DNA of 32,038 nucleotides from an uncultured Bacteroidales bacterium (GTDB taxonomy: Bacteria > Bacteroidota > Bacteroidia > Bacteroidales > Paludibacteraceae): positions 1 through 32,038 of the forward strand of contig CAKZZM010000142.1 of NCBI GenBank assembly GCA_937885465.1. Direction: 5' to 3'. Under the pieces are notes generated by a model that was not told where the DNA came from, made no database searches, and was given only the letters and a program-made list of their open reading frames with translations. The position numbers and the translations under genes are program-made. Below, piece by piece: positions 21,360 to 28,359 of this stretch; the stretch's first letter is position 1; the number at the start of each line of letters is the position of its first letter.

Positions 21360-22701
21360 CCTCTTTCACCTCTATCTCCGCAATAGTCTTAGTTTGGCTC
21401 GTTACTTTGAACCTGTTATCCTGCCTAAGGCCGACTACCCAAACAATGGTGTCGGGCTTTTCTGCATCACACACTATCGGAATATTGTGTTTGTCGAAGA
21501 CGGATAATTTGTTATCCGAGAATAAGTCTTGCAGTTTGCGCTTTATAGGTTTTGATTTATTGGTCAGGGGAATAAAATAGTCGCCCTCTTTCCAATAGCG
21601 TATATTAAGGTTTTCCGGTAATAAATCTGCGTCAAATAATGCTTTGGTAGCATCGGCAGGGTAGAACACTTCGTTTTCTAATCTTTTACGTTTGTTTATT
21701 ATTAAGGTACTTGGTACTTCGTTACTTCGTACTTTGTATGGCGTCTCCGAACGTTTATATTTCTCGTTTTTATAAAGTCGGCATTTAATGCCGACATTTG
21801 GAGTGGAGAACGTCTCCACTTTGCCTCCTTGCTCTTTCCCGACTATCTTAATTTTGCCGTGATCTGTTACAGCAACAAACGAATCAGACTCAAAATATCT
21901 GCCGGAGGTGTTGAGACTATGCCTTATATCTTCTGTCTGCGAAGCATTAAACCCAAACGGAGCAAGCAATTCAAATAAAAGTGTCGGCTGCGCATCTGCT
22001 TGTATCGGTTGCCCGCGCAAGATTGAGTCTAACAGAGAGTAATACTGCTGCATAAGAGTGGCGGTACCGGCAATATGCTTTATGTCTGTATTAGATAGTT
22101 GAGATAGGATGCCGCGAAAGGCGTTGCGGCGAATAGAAGTGTCGGCATTCGTAGAATCGGCGACAAATGATAATGAATGACATAACGCATATTCCTCTAT
22201 CTCATTGCGAGTAACGCAGAGCAGAGGACGAATGATATTGCCATTTTTAGGTCTTATGCCGCCTAATCCTTTTAATCCACAGCCCCGAGTAAGGTTCAGA
22301 AGAAGCGTTTCGGCTTGGTCGTTTTGATGATGACCAACTGCAATTTTTGAGCAACCTCTCTTTTTTGCAATTTCGTCAAACCAACGATAACGAAGTTCCC
22401 TTGCTGCCATCTCTATTGAGATGCCTTTTTCTTTTGAGTAGTCGATTGTGTTAAAATGGACAATATGGAGCGGAACGTTTATGCGCTTGCAAAGGTCTTC
22501 GACAAATGCCATATCTCTCAGAGACTCTGCACCGCGAAGATGAAAATTGCAATGTCCCGCCTCACATTTGATGCCTATCTGAAGAAGGATATTGAGCAGA
22601 ACAACGGAATCAGCACCGCCACTTAGTCCGACTAACACTTTCTCGGCAGCAGAGAGAAGATTTTCCTTTTTTATATATTCCTTTACAAACTCTGCGTTCA
22701 T
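21343..22701 (-). CDS. tilS: tRNA(Ile) lysidine synthetase TilS with compound repeat insertion
   Basis: A 452-residue ATP-dependent enzyme that converts C34 of tRNA-Ile2 to lysidine. The PP-loop SGGADS is at 27-32, and GHHQNDQAETLLLNLTRG and SFVADSTNADTSIRRNAFR are family motifs. The C-terminal domain FYPADATKALFDADLL to VGLRQDNRFKV is complete. Between them, residues about 294-333 are foreign: partial unit A, unit B inverted, partial unit A and linker G, read as VETFSTPNVGIKCRLYKNEK and onwards. The last codons and stop come from another unit A copy. The start overlaps the upstream gene as ATGA. An essential gene with two repeat invasions implies that they are tolerated. Confidence 0.95.
   Translation of the reverse strand: MNAEFVKEYIKKENLLSAAEKVLVGLSGGADSVVLLNILLQIGIKCEAGHCNFHLRGAESLRDMAFVEDLCKRINVPLHIVHFNTIDYSKEKGISIEMAARELRYRWFDEIAKKRGCSKIAVGHHQNDQAETLLLNLTRGCGLKGLGGIRPKNGNIIRPLLCVTRNEIEEYALCHSLSFVADSTNADTSIRRNAFRGILSQLSNTDIKHIAGTATLMQQYYSLLDSILRGQPIQADAQPTLLFELLAPFGFNASQTEDIRHSLNTSGRYFESDSFVAVTDHGKIKIVGKEQGGKVETFSTPNVGIKCRLYKNEKYKRSETPYKVRSNEVPSTLIINKRKRLENEVFYPADATKALFDADLLPENLNIRYWKEGDYFIPLTNKSKPIKRKLQDLFSDNKLSVFDKHNIPIVCDAEKPDTIVWVVGLRQDNRFKVTSQTKTIAEIEVKEVVENV
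21706..21740 (-). repeat. low-complexity linker G inside tilS
   Basis: Short tandem variations of GTACTT and TACTTCG on the plus strand, in frame in tilS. Related strings occur at 21184-21213 next to unit A, and in the signal peptide of the 23979 gene. Confidence 0.6.
21741..21755 (+). repeat. repeat unit A, copy 10 (truncated), inside tilS
   Basis: Only CGTCTCCGAACGTT remains. It is opposed to the gene and read in frame as KRSET. It directly abuts unit B. Confidence 0.8.
21755..21795 (-). repeat. repeat unit B, copy 2, inside tilS
   Basis: Identical to copy 1 except for one base in the hairpin loop. It is co-oriented with tilS and read in frame with no stop. Confidence 0.9.
21801..21818 (+). 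repeat. repeat unit A, copy 11 (truncated), inside tilS
   Basis: GAGTGGAGAACGTCTCCA, opposed to the gene and read as VETFST. With copies 10 and B2 it makes an A-B-A compound insertion. Confidence 0.85.
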
Positions 22702-23900
22702 AGACTCCTCATAAATTCATCGAATGTGGCTTTATGATGACCGGTCAGTATAATATGATGATTGCCAATGGGGTGGTGGAGCAGATACTCTGCTGCTGAC
22801 TGCGTTTGCAATATCACTTGTGTACGGCACAACTGCTTCTCATAACTGTTATGTAGCAGAGTAACATCTTCGCAAAACCACTTGTTTAGTGACCCCTGAA
22901 CCTTTACGATAGTGGCATCTTCTTCAGGGAGTTCGCCGTGAATAGCAACGCCTATACCCGACTCAAAATGAGTGTCGTAATTGTAGCGACTTATCATATT
23001 GAGAGGCACTGTACAGTGGGCAAATGTTATTTCACCCGTCAGGGGATTAATGCGTGAGGGATTGGCCTGAAAACCGGTCTGTCCAAATAGTGCCTCACTA
23101 ATCATCATTGTCAGTAGTGCCGGTACATCTCCTTCGCACGCAGCCGGTGTTCCATGACTATTGAGAAGGGCTAATGACAGGCAACCGGTATTATGGATAG
23201 TGTCTAACAGGTCAAAGCACCGCAGAGTAAGCGCACTGAGATTGTGGCGAGATATAAGATTTTGCAAGGCGTTGAATATACCTATTGCACCTTCGAAATA
23301 TCGGCTATTGCAAGGTTGTAGTTGTTCAGGTATTTTAGCATTGTAGTTTTTTGTCTTATCATACTCCTCAATTAACTCTTTTATCTCAATATCCACTAAT
23401 TCTATATCCAAACGCTCGCGAACAGCCGCGTAATCTGCCGTACTTGAAATAAGCCAATCAGAAGGTTTGCCGATAATACCTGCTCTTTGTCTTTTTAGCC
23501 TGTTTTTTGCTTTTACGATTGTATATAATGATTTAATTTTATTAATAATATAATTCGAGTTGCCGTGAATTATCTCACCTTTATATCCTTTTGCTTCAAG
23601 CCATGAGAGTATCTCAACGGATGCAGCGAGCGAGTTGCTCTCTTCAGATGCGAGAAGATATATAGGACAAGAGGTGATGTTCTCATATTGCTCTGCTAAC
23701 GATTTGAATATCCCCTCTGTACCGCCGGTGCGTACATAGATAATCTGCAAATTATGTCTCCCATAGGTGGAAAAATCCTCTGTCAGGATTATTTCCATTC
23801 CCGACGCTTGCAAAGGAGCGAGCAGTAATTTAGTACTCTGCTCTATTTGAGCTGCATTATGAATGGGAGAGGTAATAGGGTAAATGTGAATTGGCGACAT
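22698..23900 (-). CDS. L-fucose isomerase-fold protein, unknown substrate
   Basis: A protein of about 400 residues whose C-terminal half resembles L-fucose/L-arabinose isomerase-like proteins: LTLRCFDLLDTIHNTGCLSL, then NSHGTPAACEGDVPALLTMM, then NPSRINPLTGEITFAHCTVP. These hold the conserved Cys, Glu-Gly-Asp and His of that fold. The N-terminal half is diverged. Similar uncharacterised proteins are frequent in Bacteroidales, and an isomerase activity is only suggested. The ATG at 23900 was chosen because the promoter at 23922-23953 would start transcription near 23916, downstream of the outer in-frame ATG at 23924. It is coupled to tilS by ATGA. Confidence 0.7.
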   Translation of the reverse strand: MSPIHIYPITSPIHNAAQIEQSTKLLLAPLQASGMEIILTEDFSTYGRHNLQIIYVRTGGTEGIFKSLAEQYENITSCPIYLLASEESNSLAASVEILSWLEAKGYKGEIIHGNSNYIINKIKSLYTIVKAKNRLKRQRAGIIGKPSDWLISSTADYAAVRERLDIELVDIEIKELIEEYDKTKNYNAKIPEQLQPCNSRYFEGAIGIFNALQNLISRHNLSALTLRCFDLLDTIHNTGCLSLALLNSHGTPAACEGDVPALLTMMISEALFGQTGFQANPSRINPLTGEITFAHCTVPLNMISRYNYDTHFESGIGVAIHGELPEEDATIVKVQGSLNKWFCEDVTLLHNSYEKQLCRTQVILQTQSAAEYLLHHPIGNHHIILTGHHKATFDEFMRSL

Positions 23901-23921
23901 AGTTGAAAAATTTTCCTGAAA

Positions 23922-23953
23922 CAAAGTTAATGTTTTTTTTTTAGTTAGCCAAA
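23922..23953 (-). promoter_or_regulatory. promoter of the isomerase-like gene and tilS
   Basis: TTTG (23953-23950), 20 nt, then TAACTTTG (23929-23922): a full consensus match. It decides the start codon of the downstream gene in favour of 23900. Confidence 0.6.
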
Positions 23954-23978
23954 TTGAATATGAAAAAAGGCACGGTTT

Positions 23979-26900
23979 TTGAAAAATATGTGTGTATATT
24001 TAATTATGAGTATGCTATTAATTATGAATAAGGTTACTGTAGTGCATAGCGCAAGCGTTCCTTCGTACATAGCGCAAGCGGTACATCGTACATCGTACTT
24101 CGTTTTACCTCTTCTTTTATTATTATTTTATGTTGAACCCGCATTTGCGCAGCATAATAAGCAGCAGTTTACCATACAAGGCAGGGTCGTCAATGCTGAT
24201 AATGGCGAACTGGTGGAGATGGCTGCGGTGCGGTTGTTTTCTTATTCAGGAGCAGACTCAACTCTTATTGTAGGCGTTCAAACCGATCTTAACGGCGCAT
24301 TTTTTATTAAGGCTCCGGCTGGTAATTACTCGCTGATAATAAGCAGTGTGGGATATGTTCAAAAGAAGATTCCGTGTAAGATCACCGGCAGCGATGTTAA
24401 TCTAAAAAGCATAAATTTGCAGGAGGATGTGCAGGTGTTGGGCGAGGTGCAAGTGCGAGGAACGGCTGCCGAGATGGTTGTCAGGGGGGATACCCTCGAA
24501 TATAATGCCGCTGCATATAAAACGCAGGAGAATGCGATGGTTGAAGACCTTTTGAAGAAAATGTCGGGAGTCGAGGTCTCTACAGATGGAAAGGTAACAG
24601 TCAACGGAGAGGAAGTGAAAGGAATAAGAATTGACGGCAAGAAGTTCTTCGGCGATGACGTGCAAATGGCGACAAAAAATATCCCTGCCGAGATGATTGA
24701 TAAAATTCAAGTTATTGACGAAAAATCGGATATGGCAAAACTGACCGGCTTTGAGGACGATGATACAGAGCGAATAATCAACCTTACTTTGAAAGAGAAC
24801 CGCAAGAAGGGTTTGTTCGGTAATTTCAACGGCTCTCTCGGCTCTGATGCCCTCGGTGATGATCAGACCAAGTTATTCCACTATAGCTATCAAGGCTCCT
24901 CCCGAGATAAAGCAGCGCAGTTTTTCCGCGAAGATTTTCGATATAATGCCAACGCTTTTATGAACTTGATGCTCGGAGAGAGTCAAACAACTATCATTGC
25001 CGGAGCAAATAACACTAATGAGTTCCGCTCAGGACGAGGAAGAGGACCGCAGATGGGAAATAATTCCGGAATAACTTGGACTGAAAATCTTGGCGTAAAC
25101 ACTAATATCGTTGCGGGAGATAAAGTCTTGATTGGCGCAGATGCATCACTCAACCACAGTTATAACTTTACTTCTACAAGGTCAGAGAAAGAGCAATATC
25201 TGACGTCCGAAACAGGTAATCTCAAGTATAATAATTTAGACTCTACACTAAAGACATCAAAGGCGTGGGACGCATCTATGAGGCTCGAAATAGAGTATAA
25301 TATTGATACACTCAATAAATTAGTTTTTCAACCCCGTATCTCATATACCAACACGTGGTATAATCAGTTTAACGATTATCTCTATCTGCGGGATAATAGA
25401 GAACTACCCACACTCGCTGACGGCCAAGATTCGATAGAAACGATGTCGTTCGGAACGCAGACCAATACTTCATTAAATTCAGAGGTAGGGGCGCAATTGA
25501 GAATTATCTATAATCATAAATTTAATAAACCGGGCAGGACACTAACCGTTAATGCCTTCAGTTCGCTCAACAACACCGATGACTCAAGTCTCAACCTCGC
25601 AACAGGTACGAAGCAGCTCGATCAGCAGCAGAAGAAGAAGTCGAATGTGGTAACATCAAATGTGAGAGTATCGTATGTCGAGCCTATTTGGAATAGACAG
25701 CATTTTATAGAGACCGTCCTTTCTTTCCGCAATTCATACACCGTTTCAGATAAGCATCAGTACTCGCCCGCAACCGATGCACTGGGGAATGTTTTACTGA
25801 ATGCAGGGGAAAAACAATATACCGTACTCGACTCTGCTTATTCCAATACTTTCTCTAACAACTTCTTCTCTGAAATTCTGGAACTTAATTACAGATATAT
25901 CAATAAGGAACTGGACCTGTCTGCCGGTATGAGGGTAAATCCGTCACAAACGATAAGTCAAACGCAGTATTATACTGGAGAAAATGTATCTATCGTCAAA
26001 AATGTGTGGAACTGGGCACCACAGGCAACTATCAAGTATAAACTCGGAAAGAAGCAGTTTATACGTTTGCGATATAGAGGGCGCTCCGTACAACCGTCTG
26101 TCTCACAAATGGAACCCGTAAGAGATAATTCCAACGCTATGGCAGAAACGGTAGGAAATCTCAATCTCTCTCCCGCATTTTCTCACGGACTGCATTTTAT
26201 GTTCTCACGGTTCAATCAAGAGACTATGGCATCTATGATGGGAGGACTCCATGCCAACCTCACCAAAGATGCCTTAGTTAATAACGCTATTTACGATGAG
26301 ACAGGTAAGGTATATCGCCAAACTGTTAATGCTAAGGCACTTCCATACGATGTATCTGCCGATTTTATGATTACTACTCCTATCGTAAAGAACCGACTAC
26401 ACCTCAATTCACGTACCGCAGTTTCTTATAACCAACGGTTAGCATATATCCTAAAGGAGCAGAAAGCAGCAGATGTGGAAAATTGGCTTGCTGACAATAT
26501 CCTCCTGCTCGGCGATGAGAGTAGGACAGGGAATATACGGGCTAATGAAGATTTGAGTATAAGACTCACACACGACGTGTTGGACTTTGGAGTGAGAGGA
26601 AATATAACTTATTCCCATACCCGAAATAGCATTTCTGCCTCCAACTATACCAATACCATTGATTGGGGAGTAACAGCAGATTTTGTCTTCCACCTTCCCT
26701 ATAATTGGTCTATCGCAACAGATATAGGGTATAACGATAGATGGGGATATAATCTTGAGGGTGCGCTCAGTGAGATATTGTGGAACGCATCACTTTCCAA
26801 AACATGGAGCGGTATGACGCTTGCCTTGCAGATGAATGATATCCTCAATCAGAAGAAAAATGTATTGGAGACCATCGGAGAAAACTATGTGCAGTATCAG

Positions 26901-27080
26901 CGATTTAATACCCTTCCCACATATTTCATGCTCTCCTTTACTTACAAGATTAATAAGATGGGAGATTTAAAAGCCAAAGGCAGGGGAGCCTTTATGCAAG
27001 AGATAATAGAGCAGGGGGGAGACCCCGCGAAAGGTCCTCTCCCCGGTCAAATACCCCAAGGACCTCCCCCCGGCATGTAG
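23979..27080 (+). CDS. outer-membrane beta-barrel protein with carboxypeptidase-like regulatory domain (OMP_b-brl_3 type)
   Basis: A 1033-residue TonB-receptor-like protein. After the signal region comes a CarboxypepD_reg-like domain (about residues 62-150, FTIQGRVVNADNGELVEMAA to SVGYVQKKI), then a plug-like domain with VRGDTLEYNAAAYKTQENAM, DLLKKMSGVEV and VNGEEVKGIRIDGKKFFGDD. A long barrel follows, rich in alternating aromatic strands. It ends in a Pro/Gly tail, GQIPQGPPPGM, typical of this family. The N-terminus is odd: a first hydrophobic stretch (2-16), then a spacer encoded by tandem GTACATC and CATAGCGCAAGCG repeats (about 20-40), then the true signal core FVLPLLLLLFYVEPAFA. Substrate unknown. 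It is monocistronic. Confidence 0.88.
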   Translation: MKNMCVYLIMSMLLIMNKVTVVHSASVPSYIAQAVHRTSYFVLPLLLLLFYVEPAFAQHNKQQFTIQGRVVNADNGELVEMAAVRLFSYSGADSTLIVGVQTDLNGAFFIKAPAGNYSLIISSVGYVQKKIPCKITGSDVNLKSINLQEDVQVLGEVQVRGTAAEMVVRGDTLEYNAAAYKTQENAMVEDLLKKMSGVEVSTDGKVTVNGEEVKGIRIDGKKFFGDDVQMATKNIPAEMIDKIQVIDEKSDMAKLTGFEDDDTERIINLTLKENRKKGLFGNFNGSLGSDALGDDQTKLFHYSYQGSSRDKAAQFFREDFRYNANAFMNLMLGESQTTIIAGANNTNEFRSGRGRGPQMGNNSGITWTENLGVNTNIVAGDKVLIGADASLNHSYNFTSTRSEKEQYLTSETGNLKYNNLDSTLKTSKAWDASMRLEIEYNIDTLNKLVFQPRISYTNTWYNQFNDYLYLRDNRELPTLADGQDSIETMSFGTQTNTSLNSEVGAQLRIIYNHKFNKPGRTLTVNAFSSLNNTDDSSLNLATGTKQLDQQQKKKSNVVTSNVRVSYVEPIWNRQHFIETVLSFRNSYTVSDKHQYSPATDALGNVLLNAGEKQYTVLDSAYSNTFSNNFFSEILELNYRYINKELDLSAGMRVNPSQTISQTQYYTGENVSIVKNVWNWAPQATIKYKLGKKQFIRLRYRGRSVQPSVSQMEPVRDNSNAMAETVGNLNLSPAFSHGLHFMFSRFNQETMASMMGGLHANLTKDALVNNAIYDETGKVYRQTVNAKALPYDVSADFMITTPIVKNRLHLNSRTAVSYNQRLAYILKEQKAADVENWLADNILLLGDESRTGNIRANEDLSIRLTHDVLDFGVRGNITYSHTRNSISASNYTNTIDWGVTADFVFHLPYNWSIATDIGYNDRWGYNLEGALSEILWNASLSKTWSGMTLALQMNDILNQKKNVLETIGENYVQYQRFNTLPTYFMLSFTYKINKMGDLKAKGRGAFMQEIIEQGGDPAKGPLPGQIPQGPPPGM
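24042..24108 (+). repeat. in-frame tandem repeats within the signal region of the barrel protein
   Basis: CATAGCGCAAGCG occurs at 24044-24056 and 24067-24079, followed by GTACATC, GTACATC and GTACTTC. It resembles linker G and is translated as a polar spacer between two hydrophobic segments. Confidence 0.65.
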
Positions 27081-27087
27081 AACATTC

Positions 27088-27103
27088 ATAGTGGAAAACG
27101 TCT
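27088..27103 (+). repeat. repeat unit A, copy 12 (left part only)
   Basis: ATAGTGGAAAACGTCT, interrupted by unit D. The right part reappears at 27145-27161, so this looks like a unit A split by a later insertion. Confidence 0.75.
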
Positions 27104-27131
27104 GGGACGCGGACGGCTCGTCCGCGACGTT
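27102..27131 (+). repeat. repeat unit D, copy 1
   Basis: A 30-bp unit starting CTGGGACGCGGACGG and ending CTCGTCCGCGACGTT, with the hairpin GCGGACG-gct-CGTCCGC. One mismatch to copy 2 at 30929-30958. Confidence 0.85.
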
Positions 27132-27144
27132 GATTGGCAATTGA

Positions 27145-27161
27145 GGACGTCTCCGAACGTT
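27145..27161 (+). repeat. repeat unit A, copy 13 (right part only)
   Basis: GACGTCTCCGAACGTTC (shares ACGTCT with the left part at 27088-27103). Confidence 0.75.
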
Positions 27162-27162
27162 C

Positions 27163-27187
27163 ATAGTGGAAAACGTCTCCGAACGTC
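27163..27187 (+). repeat. repeat unit A, copy 14
   Basis: A nearly complete copy with GAAAACG in place of GAGAACG and one lost T near the end. Confidence 0.88.
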
Positions 27188-27188
27188 C

Positions 27189-27214
27189 TTAGTGGAGAAC
27201 GTCTCCGAACGTTC
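27189..27214 (+). repeat. repeat unit A, copy 15
   Basis: A full-length copy that ends exactly at the base before the stop codon of the convergent FISUMP-like gene. With copies 12-14 and unit D it fills almost the whole gap between two convergent genes. Confidence 0.92.
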
Positions 27215-28354
27215 TTAGTAGTCTTGTACAAGTCTCACGCAGCCGCCAACAAACAACGGGCAAAACGAAGCCGATGTGCCGCTCCGCATATAAAAGGAAT
27301 ATGGGTTGTTGCTATTACCTGTATATCTATATTCCATAGCCTGATTTCCGTATGAAGGATACTGAGACCAGTAAACGCAATAATAATCCTCTGTGCGCCC
27401 GCGGGTGGTGTTGTTAGGATGATTGCGGCTCTTGTTGAATGGTAGGAAAACACATCCTTTGGATTCGTATGACAGCCATTCATCAGGGGTGATATTAAAG
27501 TCCTCTAATGGCAATACGCCTGTGCTCTCGTAACCATCTTCGGTCATCTCATATCCATATCCGGGAATGAAGGAATAAAAATATATTCCGATTAAGGAGC
27601 GAGCAGATAAAGTATCATTATCAAATGCTAAAAGGATTTGTTCAATTTCTTCTTCGGAGTACTGCGTATGTTGTTTCCAATCTTTATCGAAATAACATGG
27701 TCGCATTTTCTGTGTCGGTTCTTCATTCCAATTATCCGGCAAAAGCACTATTCCCCATACTCCATTGACGATAGCGATAGCGTATGGAGTCCATCTTTTA
27801 AGTGTTAAATACCCCCATTCTGCGGAAGTCAATGTACGCCATAGTCCCGCCTCATTACCGCCATTTGCAATGGGGTTGTGTACGCCCCAGTCTCTATGTC
27901 TTAGGTATCCCGTTGCCGGCTCATAAAGCAATCCCCCTATTTGACCATAATAACTCTCCTCGCTCATACTTGTGTCCGTTGGCATATACGCCACTGCTCC
28001 ACTCTCTGACCATCCGCTTGTCCCGAATCCAAACTGATCAATAACCTGATTCTCAATATTCCCTCCGAGTGTGTCGTATTGGTTTTCTGCAAATTGCCAC
28101 ACTCCATCCGCTATGCGGTATTGTAGATTTCCTTGCGAGAAGCGAACTTTGCGGTTCTTGGAAACGGAGAATACACCGCTAAGTGCACCGTCCTGAGCCG
28201 CAGGCAAAGGGGTACGATAGGGAGGAATAGTGATAATGCTATCGGGATATTCGTCCAACTCAGAGATTAAGCCTTGGGCGTTATATACATATACTTGTGC
28301 GATTGTCGTAACACTAATCAGTGTAAGTGACAAAATACTATATATCTTTTTCAT
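27215..28354 (-). CDS. secreted FISUMP-like Bacteroidales surface protein
   Basis: A protein of about 379 residues with a signal peptide (KKIYSILSLTLISVTTIA, cleavage before Gln). It has the opening motif GVFSVSKNRKVRFSQGNLQY, a WQFAENQYD segment, WRTLTSAEWGYL, the strand GVWGIVLLPDNW and the terminal GGCVRLVQDY. This pattern is shared by many uncharacterised Bacteroidales surface proteins and resembles the Fibrobacter major paralogous (FISUMP) domain fold, whose ending is a VRC/VRL motif. The function is unknown, probably binding or structural. The ATG at 28354 was chosen (a TTG lies 9 bp upstream). The stop of the SusD-like gene lies 5 bp upstream, so they form an operon. Confidence 0.7.
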   Translation of the reverse strand: MKKIYSILSLTLISVTTIAQVYVYNAQGLISELDEYPDSIITIPPYRTPLPAAQDGALSGVFSVSKNRKVRFSQGNLQYRIADGVWQFAENQYDTLGGNIENQVIDQFGFGTSGWSESGAVAYMPTDTSMSEESYYGQIGGLLYEPATGYLRHRDWGVHNPIANGGNEAGLWRTLTSAEWGYLTLKRWTPYAIAIVNGVWGIVLLPDNWNEEPTQKMRPCYFDKDWKQHTQYSEEEIEQILLAFDNDTLSARSLIGIYFYSFIPGYGYEMTEDGYESTGVLPLEDFNITPDEWLSYESKGCVFLPFNKSRNHPNNTTRGRTEDYYCVYWSQYPSYGNQAMEYRYTGNSNNPYSFYMRSGTSASFCPLFVGGCVRLVQDY

Positions 28355-28359
28355 AGGTG

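Noticed and set aside
23895..23924. MFQENFSTM extension of the isomerase-like protein, similar to ETFST
   Set aside because: The promoter with a start near 23916 places the extension outside the transcript, and the DNA match to unit A is weak.
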